From NCBI GenBank assembly GCA_904846265.1, contig CAJHAA010000024.1:1-38456 (forward strand): 38,456 bases of DNA. Direction: 5' to 3'. This document shows positions 16,563 to 24,658 of this stretch, piece by piece. The notes beneath the pieces are model-generated. The model was not told where the DNA came from. It did not search any database and saw only the letters and a program-made list of their open reading frames with translations. Each line of letters starts with the position of its first letter. Positions within the stretch are counted from its first letter, which is position 1. This DNA is from Psychrobacter immobilis. Its GTDB lineage: Bacteria; Pseudomonadota; Gammaproteobacteria; Pseudomonadales; Moraxellaceae. A program made the translations under genes and the position numbers.

Positions 16563-17033
16563 ATGAGTACTCGCAAACCTACTATTCTCGATAATGAAGC
16601 CGCAGATTTTGATTATAAACTTAAAGAAACAACTGGCTCTCTACTGGTAGCTGATAGCTTTGCGAGTGAAGTTAAAGGTAAAAAGGGGCTGTCTCGTATT
16701 TTAAAAGCGACGGGCTACTCGATAGATGGTTTTAAAGCGGCTTATAAATATGAAGCGGCCTTTAGGCAAGTTATTTGGCTTAACTTTTTACTACTTATCG
16801 TTTTAATATTTATGCCTTTTGCTATCTATATAAAAATGCTGCTGTTAATAGTTTCGTTTCTATCGCTTATCGTCGAGCTATTCAATACAGGTATCGAAGC
16901 CTGCGTTGACCATACTTCTACAGAACAACATCCGCTCGCTAAAATAGCTAAAGATGTCGGTTCTGCTGCCCAGTTTTTGGCGTTATTGCTATTGTTTGTT
17001 TTATGGCTGATGGCATTATTTAACGTCTTATAG
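16563..17033 (+). CDS. dgkA: Diacylglycerol kinase DgkA
   Basis: A 156-residue three-helix membrane kinase that phosphorylates diacylglycerol to phosphatidic acid. Signature residues are present: EAAFRQ (Glu64), ELFNTGIEACVD (Glu105, Asn108, Glu112) and KDVGSAAQ (Lys130, Asp131, Gly, Ser). It is about 35 residues longer than E. coli DgkA because of a polar cytoplasmic N-terminus. EptA leaves diacylglycerol as its by-product, so DgkA can return it to phospholipid synthesis; the shared promoter element with eptA supports that link. It forms an operon with the PAP2 gene 48 bp downstream. Confidence 0.92.
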   Translation: MSTRKPTILDNEAADFDYKLKETTGSLLVADSFASEVKGKKGLSRILKATGYSIDGFKAAYKYEAAFRQVIWLNFLLLIVLIFMPFAIYIKMLLLIVSFLSLIVELFNTGIEACVDHTSTEQHPLAKIAKDVGSAAQFLALLLLFVLWLMALFNVL

Positions 17034-17081
17034 CGAATAGCACTTGAGGTTTTGCAAATTAATATATTGAAAGGTATTTCA

Positions 17082-17840
17082 ATGGCATTGGAAAATAACT
17101 CATCTGATTGGATGTGGCTTAAGCTGCTTTGCTTAACGATCATTACAGCGTTAATCTTTGAACATAGCCAGTTTGATATTCACATCAGCGAGCTTTTTTA
17201 TACTAATGGGCAATGGCTTATACAAAAGAGCGCACAGCCTTATGCTTTCATCTTTTATGATGCTCCTAAAGCATTATTGATTTTGCTAGCCCTCTACTTA
17301 ATCACTGTGTTAATTATTAAATACAGACAGCCTTCGAATAATGTTTCTATCATCAAGAATAGAAGTATCAATCAATTTATGGTTCCCTTTTCAGTACGTG
17401 AAATAAGCTACCTACTGATTATTCTTATCGTCGTACCTTCTACTGTTGCCCTATTAAAGAGTGTCACTCATGTCAGTTGCCCCAATCATTTAACGCTGTT
17501 TGGTGGGGACTTACCTTATCTGAATATTTGGCAAAACATAACCGCTAAAACCGATTCCAAATGCTTCCCAGCCGCCCATGCCAGTGCAGGGTTCTCTTTA
17601 TATGGCCTGGCTTTTTTACCTAGTCTACACAAATATCGCTATAGGATATTTACAGTAGTGACTGTTTTAGGCTGGACGATGGGGCTGTATAAAATGAGTT
17701 TTGGCGATCACTTTTTTAGCCATACGCTGGTATCAATGCTGCTGTCACTGACAACAACTTGTACATTTGCCAGCTTCTTATTCAAAAAAGCAACCATTTA
17801 TGAAGGCAGAAACATTGAGTCTAATACTTTGATAAGTTGA
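17082..17840 (+). CDS. PAP2-superfamily membrane phosphatase
   Basis: A 252-residue polytopic membrane protein. It has degenerate PAP2 motifs: KSVTHVSCP (Lys126, with Cys in place of the usual Arg), CFPAAHAS (His166) and YKMSFGDHFFSHT (His210/His214, Lys in place of Arg). Such enzymes remove or transfer phosphate on lipids such as undecaprenyl-PP, phosphatidate or lipid A. A PAP2 gene also lies beside mcr in mobile mcr cassettes. The ATG at 17082 with GAAAGG upstream is preferred over a TTG at 17052. It is co-transcribed with dgkA. Substrate is not predictable; the altered motif-1 Arg could mean a different specificity. Confidence 0.82.
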   Translation: MALENNSSDWMWLKLLCLTIITALIFEHSQFDIHISELFYTNGQWLIQKSAQPYAFIFYDAPKALLILLALYLITVLIIKYRQPSNNVSIIKNRSINQFMVPFSVREISYLLIILIVVPSTVALLKSVTHVSCPNHLTLFGGDLPYLNIWQNITAKTDSKCFPAAHASAGFSLYGLAFLPSLHKYRYRIFTVVTVLGWTMGLYKMSFGDHFFSHTLVSMLLSLTTTCTFASFLFKKATIYEGRNIESNTLIS

Positions 17841-17918
17841 TAACTACATTTATTATTAACACCTATAATCACACGTCATAATACTTAAGCTATGCATAAA
17901 ATATTAGATGGTTCTATT

Positions 17919-17930
17919 TAGGGTATACCC
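17919..17930. repeat. Third copy of palindrome TAGGGTATACCC
   Basis: The same 12 bases occur at 10613-10624 and 11940-11951, at the outer edges of the recombinase unit. Here they lie alone in the 118-bp convergent gap between PAP2 and the VIT1 gene, again preceded by GGTTC a few bases upstream. No intrinsic terminator is visible in this gap. Confidence 0.7.
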
Positions 17931-17958
17931 TTATTTACTGACCAGTTTTATGAGGCCC

Positions 17959-18690
17959 CTATAATGCTGCCACCCCAAACAACCGACCAATCAATGATGT
18001 TGCGACCATAGCGAGCACACCCCATATCACAACTCTAGACGTAGCAGGAATAACAGGGGCACCGCCCAAGCGCGCTGATATTATGCCAAGTAGCGCTAAG
18101 CCTACTATCGTTAAAGTCGCGAGTGACCAAACCAGTGTTTGTGCTGGCAAAAGTAAAATACCAATAATCGGTAATATGGCGCCCGCAATGAATGACAATC
18201 CAGAAGCAACTGACGCATGAATCGGCTTAGCTTGACTCAGATCTGTCAAACCAATCTCATCTCGGGCATGCGCCTCTAGTGCATCATGCTCAGTCAAAGC
18301 TATGGCAACTTGATGCGCTAAGACATGATCCAGTCCACGTTTCTCATAAATTTTGGTGAGCTCAAATAGCTCGCGCTCAGCATTATGAGTCAGTTCATGC
18401 AACTCTTTATCCAGATCCGCTTTTTCGGTATCAGCTTGAGACGATACTGAAATATACTCACCAGCTGCCATCGATAGAGCACCTGCGGTTAACGCGGCCA
18501 TCCCTGTCAATAGCAGTGTTTGACTATTTGCACTTGCTGCAGCGACACCGACTAATAGACTCGCGGTTGAAATCAGTCCATCATTGGCACCAAGTACTGC
18601 TGCCCTAAGCCAATGATTGCGATTGCTTAGATGAGCTTCGTCGTGAATAGAATGATGCATAGCATAGATACCCTCAAACGATTTAGACAT
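17959..18690 (-). CDS. VIT1/CCC1-family Fe(II)/Mn(II) transporter
   Basis: A 243-residue membrane protein with the family hallmark HWLRAAVLGANDGLISTASL near the N-terminus. A second helix with SMAAGEYISVSSQADTEKADLDKE follows, then an acidic cytoplasmic loop (about 80-150) and three C-terminal helices. VIT1/CCC1 and MbfA relatives move ferrous iron or manganese out of the cytosol. ATG 18690 has no clear Shine-Dalgarno; an internal ATG at 18660 preceded by GAGGG would remove ten residues. It is last in the leftward run after the ferric-reductase-like gene, with a 51-bp gap, consistent with handling iron reduced by its neighbours. Confidence 0.88.
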   Translation of the reverse strand: MSKSFEGIYAMHHSIHDEAHLSNRNHWLRAAVLGANDGLISTASLLVGVAAASANSQTLLLTGMAALTAGALSMAAGEYISVSSQADTEKADLDKELHELTHNAERELFELTKIYEKRGLDHVLAHQVAIALTEHDALEAHARDEIGLTDLSQAKPIHASVASGLSFIAGAILPIIGILLLPAQTLVWSLATLTIVGLALLGIISARLGGAPVIPATSRVVIWGVLAMVATSLIGRLFGVAAL

Positions 18691-18741
18691 AAATTAGAAT
18701 ATGTCAGTGTAGCCTATAATGACACACCAATTTCCACATAG

Positions 18742-19425
18742 TTACCTTGCTTGCTTTAAAGCGATTATTCGATAGGTTATTAGTAAAAAGACTATTGTTT
18801 GACTGCCGGCATAAAATAATAACAAAGGCAGCGCGCGACTGTCTGAGCCCACCATAAACACATGAATACTGATGAACATATACGCCATAAAGGTCAAAAA
18901 GTGTAGCCAGCGCCATGCTGATTGACCAATATACTGCTTAATATAAAAACTAAACGCACAGATAAATAAGAACCAAAACCCCAACTGCCCCAAGGCCACG
19001 CCCACACGCTCAGTCTGAAAACCAAAAGGCATTAGCACCTGCCATAAGTTCAGATTTAAGAAATTATCTGCTAATAAGATACCAGCATGAAACGCGGCAA
19101 AGCCTACGGCAATCAGGCTTAGATACTGATGTAAGACAAATACCCGCGCTGCATTAAAGCGCTTGCCTAAACGAGTGCTTAACAACAAGCCAAAAATGAC
19201 TGCCAACCAAAATAACGTATAAGCGATAACACCGCTTGCCCGTGATAAATACCAAAAGTGTTTATCTGTGCTGGTCAGTAGCTGAGATACCGCCTCTCCC
19301 CAAGTTAACGACGCATAACCACCAACTCCGATAGCAATGCTTAACGTTAAGCCAACCCATAGAGCCTGAGTGAGAACATTAGTATTGGAAGCAGTATGAC
19401 TGCTGGTAGGATGGTCTGTATGCAT
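18742..19425 (-). CDS. Ferric-reductase-like haem b transmembrane protein (MsrQ-like)
   Basis: A 227-residue membrane protein with about six helices. Paired histidines sit in adjacent helices: HQYLSLIAVGFAAFH and RWLHFLTFMAYMFISIH. This is the pattern of the ferric reductase transmembrane domain that holds b haems across the membrane. It lacks FAD/NAD domains, so an outside partner must give or take electrons. Its place directly after apbE (63 bp) points to a periplasmic flavin partner, as in other ApbE-linked electron-transfer loci. It is distinct from the full-length reductase at 24772. Confidence 0.83.
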   Translation of the reverse strand: MHTDHPTSSHTASNTNVLTQALWVGLTLSIAIGVGGYASLTWGEAVSQLLTSTDKHFWYLSRASGVIAYTLFWLAVIFGLLLSTRLGKRFNAARVFVLHQYLSLIAVGFAAFHAGILLADNFLNLNLWQVLMPFGFQTERVGVALGQLGFWFLFICAFSFYIKQYIGQSAWRWLHFLTFMAYMFISIHVFMVGSDSRALPLLLFYAGSQTIVFLLITYRIIALKQAR

Positions 19426-19488
19426 GACTATGCTCCTATGAATGGCTTTACTTAATGTATTGATATCTAGCGCATGTCGCGTGATAAA

Positions 19489-20571
19489 TTAACTAGCAAG
19501 CAGGTTTGGACGCATGGCAGAAGTCACCATCACTTTGTTATCCCTATCTATTAACAACGCCGCAATATGGTGTTTGTTGAGCCACGCCACGGCTGCTTTA
19601 ACACCAAGAAGCACGCAGTATTTGGCGTATACCTCCGCCGTCATCGCATCTTTCGCCAGTACCGTTGCAGTTAGGACGTCACTTGTTACTGGACGCAAGT
19701 CATGCGGATGGATCAAATGATGTTGCCAGCGGCCGTCGTGCAACCAGCGACGATAATCTTGCCCAGATGTGGCGACAGCCCCAGAGCTGAGCTTGAGGAT
19801 CGCCACATCTTCATCATTGTGAACGTGCTCACTATTGGCAAAATACGGCTTGGCAACAGCCACTCCCCAAGACACCGGTTTATCTGTTGGGTTTTTTGGA
19901 ACACCAATCGCGATATCCCCACCCATATCGACTAAGCAGGGAATATGCCAGTCATGAACTCGGCTAATATTTTCCGCCAACTGCATGGCGCACCACCCTT
20001 TGACATATCCATTCAAATCCAGTGCCATGCCAGCTGGCAGATATACTTGATGTTGTCTGTCAGCTAACTGGCGAAGCTGAATACCTTCTATCTGCTGATT
20101 GGCATGGTTAGCACTTGTCGTGTCTTGCACGTTTGTAGGGGTGCTTACGCTAGTAACAGGTAATGATGGCACAGACATTTTGGGCAAGGTCTCAAATGAA
20201 TGCTTATAGCCTGCGTCCCATAGAGGGTGCAATAACGTTGGTGTTACTAAGCCTTGAGTCTTTGAGACAAAGTGAATGGCACGCTGCAACACCTCAAATA
20301 ATTCTGAACTCACCTCAGACCATTGGTCGCCACGGTTATTCAGTCTCATAAGCTCACTGCTGTCATCAAAACGACTGAAGATATGTTCCCAGTCAGCTAA
20401 GCGCTGCTGAATATCGTTTGTCAAAAAAGCGACTTGTTGGTCTATTCTCATTTGTGAAGGTTGCGCGCTCAGTCTTGTGGTATTTAAGCTAATTTGAATG
20501 TGACAACCCATGGCAAACAGTTTAATCGTTGCCAGTTGCGGTGTTGTTTGATTGGACATATTTGTGTGCAT
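19489..20571 (-). CDS. apbE: FAD:protein FMN transferase ApbE
   Basis: A 360-residue enzyme that attaches FMN from FAD to a Thr of target proteins in the periplasm. Family motifs: LFAMGCHIQIS at the start, ALDLNGYVKGWCAM, CLVDMGGDIAIG, SSGAVATSGQDYRRW, HLIHPHDLRPV and DVLTATVLAKDAMTAEVYAK (Mg-binding region). No export signal or lipobox is obvious at the N-terminus, unusual for ApbE, which is usually a lipoprotein. It may stay inside or use an unseen start. A GGGAGGG Shine-Dalgarno supports ATG 20571; a second Met follows at codon 5. No clear FMN-binding-domain target is encoded nearby. Confidence 0.9.
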   Translation of the reverse strand: MHTNMSNQTTPQLATIKLFAMGCHIQISLNTTRLSAQPSQMRIDQQVAFLTNDIQQRLADWEHIFSRFDDSSELMRLNNRGDQWSEVSSELFEVLQRAIHFVSKTQGLVTPTLLHPLWDAGYKHSFETLPKMSVPSLPVTSVSTPTNVQDTTSANHANQQIEGIQLRQLADRQHQVYLPAGMALDLNGYVKGWCAMQLAENISRVHDWHIPCLVDMGGDIAIGVPKNPTDKPVSWGVAVAKPYFANSEHVHNDEDVAILKLSSGAVATSGQDYRRWLHDGRWQHHLIHPHDLRPVTSDVLTATVLAKDAMTAEVYAKYCVLLGVKAAVAWLNKHHIAALLIDRDNKVMVTSAMRPNLLAS

Positions 20572-20626
20572 TCAAAGCCCTCCCTTGACTAAACATTCAA
20601 ACTAAATAATCTGTGGTTTTTCTTAT

Positions 20627-20941
20627 TTATTGAGAAGATCGCGTACGAGCGACAACCCTTATTACCTCAACAGGTGCGACTGCATTGACCTGTCGCAATT
20701 GATTGATATCAGCGATGGGCGTTGGCGTGACTGCCCTTTCATCAGACTCAGCAACAGCAGTGCTTATAATGGCAGTGCTCACAGGGGCAGTTTTTTGTTC
20801 TTGATTGAGTAGTACCAGCCATCCTGCCATAGTACCTGCAATCGAGACCATCATAATGCTGCTTTTAAGAGCGGCAAAAGGATCTGCTTTTTTAGCCGTT
20901 TTTTTGACGGCTGGTGTCGAATGTGATTTGGTATTAGTCAT
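20627..20941 (-). CDS. Hypothetical single-span membrane protein
   Basis: A 104-residue protein. A Lys-rich cytoplasmic N-terminus (KKTAKKADPF) is followed by one membrane segment (about 28-45, SIMMVSIAGTMAGWLVLL), then a periplasmic tail rich in Ala, Thr and Val. ATG 20941 is chosen because GAGGAGG sits 8 bp upstream and it overlaps the previous stop by 8 bp, indicating coupling to the PepSY-like gene. The family is not recognised. Position between a PepSY-like protein and ApbE suggests an accessory part of the same redox system. Confidence 0.7.
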   Translation of the reverse strand: MTNTKSHSTPAVKKTAKKADPFAALKSSIMMVSIAGTMAGWLVLLNQEQKTAPVSTAIISTAVAESDERAVTPTPIADINQLRQVNAVAPVEVIRVVARTRSSQ

Positions 20942-21524
20942 CGTATTCCTCCTCATCATGTTGCTGATAGCTCATGGCGATTAGGCGATCATTCTCTTTA
21001 TAGTATTTTTTATCGTGTGCTTTGCGATGTTTATCCTCTTTACGTTTATCATCATCGTGGTGCTTATCTTCATAATCGTCATCGTCAAATCTCTCAGCAC
21101 GATAGTCATTGGTCGCAACCGGATTCAGTACAGTGCCGACACTGGCATCAATATAAGTAGCGCCGCTGTCTAATAGCACCTCATAAGCGACGGTGCCGTT
21201 ATAATTGACGAGCTCGGGTGAAGCCTGCAATACTGAATTGGGCGCGTCTTGCTGCGCAAGCGCAGTTGCTTGCGTGGCTGTGAGTGCCGCCAGAGGTGAT
21301 GGATTGGCAAATGGGGATTGCGTGAGAGGGTTTGCCACGGCTTTAAAGGACGATAAATCAGAGGATATAGAGGTAATGTCAGTATTTTGACTCATGGCAT
21401 TCGCAGCTGATAGTGCGTCATCAGCGCTGGGCGACTGGACAGATAAGGCGATAACGCCACCAAAAAACACTAATGAGGTTGCACCAACAGTCAATAATAA
21501 GGGTTTTAATAGAGGTAGGCTCAT
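20934..21524 (-). CDS. Membrane-anchored PepSY-like protein with Asp/His-rich tail
   Basis: A 196-residue protein with an N-terminal anchor or signal (about 7-29), a Ser/Ala-rich linker, and a PepSY-like unit (about 80-133): TATQATALAQQDAP, then AYEVLLDSGATYIDASVGTVL. A very charged tail follows (about 147-180), mixing DDDDYEDKHHDDDK with Lys and His. PepSY units occur in periplasmic inhibitors and in redox membrane proteins; the Asp/His tail could bind divalent metal. It leads the short operon with the 104-residue protein, apbE and the ferric-reductase-like gene, from its own box promoter at 21563-21595. Function inferred only from context. Confidence 0.75.
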   Translation of the reverse strand: MSLPLLKPLLLTVGATSLVFFGGVIALSVQSPSADDALSAANAMSQNTDITSISSDLSSFKAVANPLTQSPFANPSPLAALTATQATALAQQDAPNSVLQASPELVNYNGTVAYEVLLDSGATYIDASVGTVLNPVATNDYRAERFDDDDYEDKHHDDDKRKEDKHRKAHDKKYYKENDRLIAMSYQQHDEEEYDD

Positions 21525-21562
21525 AAGATTGTACTCCGTCTATATTATTAGGGAATACAACT

Positions 21563-21595
21563 AGCATACGGGGTAAATATTAACTCAACCTTAAG
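21563..21595 (-). promoter_or_regulatory. PmrA/QseB/BqsR-type box and -10 of the PepSY-like gene
   Basis: Read on the minus strand: CTTAAG (21595-21590), 5 bp, GTTAAT (21584-21579), 10 bp, then -10 TATGCT (21568-21563), 38 bp before the start codon. The second half-site has G where the consensus has H. Confidence 0.6.
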
Positions 21596-21623
21596 CCCAC
21601 GCCGATTAATTTTTATCGTTTTA

Positions 21624-23087
21624 TCAGATGCTTGATATCGCTTTTTTATGTCTTATCGTGACGATAAAGCCAGTTTCTGGTTGAGAGCGGTTAGCAAACT
21701 CTAACGTCAGACCGTGCAGCTCTGCTATTCGATTGGCAATGGATAGCCCAAGACCGCTACCTAATTGGCTTTGACCTGCTGGGCGATAAAAGCGCTCGCT
21801 TAAGCGCGTCAGTTGTTCTGGCTCGACGCCACTGCCATTATCGACCACTCTAATAGCATTGGTGTCGAGCTGAAGTTCAATCAAAGCGCCCTCGGGACAA
21901 TAGCGAATGGCATTGTCCAACAGGTTACGGATGAGCAGTTTGAATAAAATTGGATTGATAAGGATGGGTAGAATATCAGCAGGATTGTCACAGTTCACAG
22001 TGCGTTTTAATTGCATGTGCTTTTCACGAGCCAGCCGATTGACATCACTGAGTACAATATCCGTTAGCATCAACCAATCCGGACTTTCTAATTGCTCAGG
22101 AGGTAATTGTTGTTGCGGTTCTATTTTGGCTAAAATCAGCAGTTGATCGACCAAATGAGTGGCCCGCTCAATGCCATTGCTAATGTTTTGGGCATGATAG
22201 AACAGCTGATTATCGTCTTCTACGCCAGATAACTGCAATATCTGCTGCTGTAACAAATCAGCTTGTAGCTTTAACGCCGCAAGCGGGCTTCTAAGCTCAT
22301 GTGAGGCATCGGCGGTAAAGCGCTGCTCACGTGCTAGGGTATCCGCGACTTTTACAAACAAGACATTTAAGGCGCTCACTAACGGTTGGATCTCTTTGGG
22401 CACGTCCGCTGTGATGGGGCTATCATCTTGCGGTTGACGCTGTTCAAGCGCACTACTAATCTGAGTTAACGGCATAAACCCCCGCCGGATCAGCCACACC
22501 ACCAAACCCATAAATGCAAATAGCCCAATCAACATCGGCAGCACTTGCACGGACATGGCATCAGTAATCATCTCTCGGCGAGATTTGAGGTTCTGTCCGA
22601 CGGCAATGACCCGACCTTCATAGTCATGATCATCATGGACGTAAAATAAACGCCAGCGCTTACTAAAAGGGTTGAGGCGCTGATAGGCAGAATCATGCTC
22701 TTCTAAAAACCCATGCTGGTCTGGCAAAAAAGCAAATGATTGACCATTTTCATCAGCCATTAATAGACGGCCTTTTTTATCCCAAATGGCAAAGCCCATA
22801 TAGTCATCCTCAGCCTCACCAAGATCACCTGATAGCTGCTTACTTTTTAACGCATAGATTTTGGGCGTGTGCTTTTTGTTATCATCCCTTTGCCTATGAT
22901 GGTCTTTATCGTCCTCTTCTTTGGGGGCGACCCCTATTAAATAACGGGCAACTTGAGTGATTTGGGTGTCATTCATCTCATTGATTTCGTGCCAAAGCTT
23001 CCACGCAATAAAGCTTGAGGTAAGCACCCACAGCAAAGGTAAACCAATCAGTAGCGATGTTAATAGCCGTTGCTGAATACTTTTCAT
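21624..23087 (-). CDS. Sensor histidine kinase, QseC/PmrB/BqsS-like
   Basis: A 487-residue kinase. TM1 (about 11-30), a periplasmic sensor (about 31-180), TM2 (about 183-200), HAMP region, phospho-accepting His263 (ASHELRSPLA), then LIRNLLDNAIRYC, DNGSGV and GSGLGLSIANR. The sensor contains a striking Asp/His/Lys tract (57-73, EEDDKDHHRQRDDNKKH) and other acidic pairs, consistent with sensing a divalent metal. ATG 23087 with GGTGAG upstream is preferred over an in-frame TTG at 23123. It follows its response regulator by 64 bp. Signal identity (Fe(II), Ca, Zn or other) is not determined. Confidence 0.88.
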   Translation of the reverse strand: MKSIQQRLLTSLLIGLPLLWVLTSSFIAWKLWHEINEMNDTQITQVARYLIGVAPKEEDDKDHHRQRDDNKKHTPKIYALKSKQLSGDLGEAEDDYMGFAIWDKKGRLLMADENGQSFAFLPDQHGFLEEHDSAYQRLNPFSKRWRLFYVHDDHDYEGRVIAVGQNLKSRREMITDAMSVQVLPMLIGLFAFMGLVVWLIRRGFMPLTQISSALEQRQPQDDSPITADVPKEIQPLVSALNVLFVKVADTLAREQRFTADASHELRSPLAALKLQADLLQQQILQLSGVEDDNQLFYHAQNISNGIERATHLVDQLLILAKIEPQQQLPPEQLESPDWLMLTDIVLSDVNRLAREKHMQLKRTVNCDNPADILPILINPILFKLLIRNLLDNAIRYCPEGALIELQLDTNAIRVVDNGSGVEPEQLTRLSERFYRPAGQSQLGSGLGLSIANRIAELHGLTLEFANRSQPETGFIVTIRHKKAISSI

Positions 23088-23151
23088 AGGCTCACCAAGT
23101 AGCAGACAAAGTGGAGGCACCAAAAACAGACCGTTGAATGCCTAACGGTGG

Positions 23152-23826
23152 TTAATGGTGGTTATGGACTGGATTGAGATAGTAGCCAATACCGCGTTTG
23201 GTCAAGATAAAATCATTGCCCAGTTTTTTACGTAAATGATGAATGTGTACTTCAATGGCATTGCTTTCGATATCTTGTTGCCACCCATATAGCTTGTCTT
23301 CTAAGCTTGCGCGGCTGTGGATTTGCTTAGGGTGGGTCAGCATTTGCTCTAAGATTGCCACTTCTTTGATGGTTAATTCTACCATTTTGCCTTGATAAGA
23401 GACTTGCTGATTCTGAGGCTGATAGGCCACTTCGCCATAACGGACTTCAGGTTGACACCGACCTTGGCTGCGTCTCATCAATGCTTGTAGACGGGCAATC
23501 ACCTCATCTAATGCAAATGGCTTCACCAAATAATCATCAGCGCCGGCATTGAGTCCTGCCACACGATTGGCAATCGCATCGCGAGCGGTGATAATCAATA
23601 CTGGCGTATCTATGTGTTTTTCCCGCCAGTTTTTTAGGACGGTCATGCCATCACCTTTTGGCAAGGTCAAATCCAGCAGTACCGCATCAAACATGCCATC
23701 TTGCAGCGCCATCTCACCTTGCTTGGCATCACCAAACCAATCCACCATCATGCCATGACTTTTTAAGCCAAGGACAATTCCATCAGCGATGGTGCTGTCG
23801 TCTTCTATCAATAATATGCGTGCCAT
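23152..23826 (-). CDS. OmpR-family response regulator (QseB/PmrA/BqsR-like)
   Basis: A 224-residue regulator. The receiver domain has acidic Glu8/Asp9/Asp10, phospho-acceptor Asp52 (VLLDLTLPKGDG), Thr in ITARDA and Lys in VKPFAL. The winged helix (about 125-220) has SNAIEVHIHHLRKKLG and ends TKRGIGYYL, the typical QseB/PmrA recognition-helix pattern. It lies 19 bp downstream of the cytochrome b561 gene and ahead of its kinase, so all three share the promoter at 24564-24596. It probably binds the tandem boxes in this locus, perhaps also those of the eptA locus. Confidence 0.9.
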   Translation of the reverse strand: MARILLIEDDSTIADGIVLGLKSHGMMVDWFGDAKQGEMALQDGMFDAVLLDLTLPKGDGMTVLKNWREKHIDTPVLIITARDAIANRVAGLNAGADDYLVKPFALDEVIARLQALMRRSQGRCQPEVRYGEVAYQPQNQQVSYQGKMVELTIKEVAILEQMLTHPKQIHSRASLEDKLYGWQQDIESNAIEVHIHHLRKKLGNDFILTKRGIGYYLNPVHNHH

Positions 23827-23845
23827 AAGTGCTCCATCGCTTGAC

Positions 23846-24460
23846 TTATTTCATAGTAGTCGGCTTGTCTGTCACCGTTTTTTTGCCCGTTATCATTGAT
23901 TTAATGAGGTTTTGGCGTTGCCAGTAACTCATGGCAATCGCTGCGATGATATGTAGAGGAACCAGTAGATATAAGCTGTTTGCTAATAACTCATGAATCT
24001 CTTCAAGCACCTCTTTATCACCAAACAGCCCTGCTTCCATCAGATAACCGGTTAGTCCTAACCCTATAGTCACAGCCCATAACGATAACATCATCAGTGC
24101 GGCCAAGGGGTTATGACCAAGATTCTGCTCATCAACGCGTCGAACGCTTAAATCTGATACATGCCGTTTGAGTCGTTTTGGTGTGGGGAAAAAGCCAGTA
24201 AAGCGTGCATAGCGCGTGCCAACCAGACCCCAAAGTAAACGTATGACCACCAGTCCCAAAACGGTATAGCCGACATACTCATGCCACTCACCACCATCTT
24301 CGGTAAAAAACAGATTAGCAATAATACCAGCTGCGACTGTCCAATGAGTCACTCTTACTAATAGGTCCCAAACTTTTACTTGCCTCGCTTTAGGCATGTT
24401 CGGTACATGTGCAGAAGAGTCGTCCCAATTAATGATGTCTTTTTGGCTCATGGTTGTCAC
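23846..24460 (-). CDS. Cytochrome b561-type membrane protein
   Basis: A 204-residue protein with four membrane helices and histidines placed for two b haems: RVTHWTVA (about 38), GGEWHEYVGY (about 59), EEIHELLAN and LLVPLHIIAA. It resembles the diheme cytochrome b/Ni-Fe hydrogenase b-subunit group that shuttles electrons between quinone and periplasmic partners. It is first in the leftward operon with the response regulator and kinase. A cytochrome b with a metal-sensing two-component system and PepSY proteins also occurs around BqsRS/CarRS-like loci in pseudomonads (recalled, not checked). Confidence 0.85.
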   Translation of the reverse strand: MTTMSQKDIINWDDSSAHVPNMPKARQVKVWDLLVRVTHWTVAAGIIANLFFTEDGGEWHEYVGYTVLGLVVIRLLWGLVGTRYARFTGFFPTPKRLKRHVSDLSVRRVDEQNLGHNPLAALMMLSLWAVTIGLGLTGYLMEAGLFGDKEVLEEIHELLANSLYLLVPLHIIAAIAMSYWQRQNLIKSMITGKKTVTDKPTTMK

Positions 24461-24563
24461 TCCTTAATCATTTGTTTGTTTATTGACAACACCCGCTGCT
24501 AAACACTGAAAATCAGCAAGATATCGTAAGCAGACGAGATATCACATCATCTGCCTTATCGCT

Positions 24564-24596
24564 ATTACAACAAACAAATCTTAAGGTGAGCTTAGG
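24564..24596 (-). promoter_or_regulatory. PmrA/QseB/BqsR-type box and -10 of the cytochrome b561 operon
   Basis: Read on the minus strand: CCTAAG (24596-24591), 5 bp, CTTAAG (24585-24580), 10 bp, then -10 TGTAAT (24569-24564). The first half-site has one change from CTTAAG. Confidence 0.6.
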
Positions 24597-24658
24597 ACGT
24601 TAAAACAGGTAAATCATTGTGCAGCGAACCGGTAGCCTACGTCGTGCCATATACACCA

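Noticed and set aside
21132..21170. SGAT in the PepSY-like protein as an ApbE flavinylation site
   Set aside because: The ApbE motif needs Asp three residues before the Ser (DxxSGAT). Here the sequence is LLDSGAT, and the stretch is explained by the normal PepSY pattern YEV-LD-G-YID--TG-VL.
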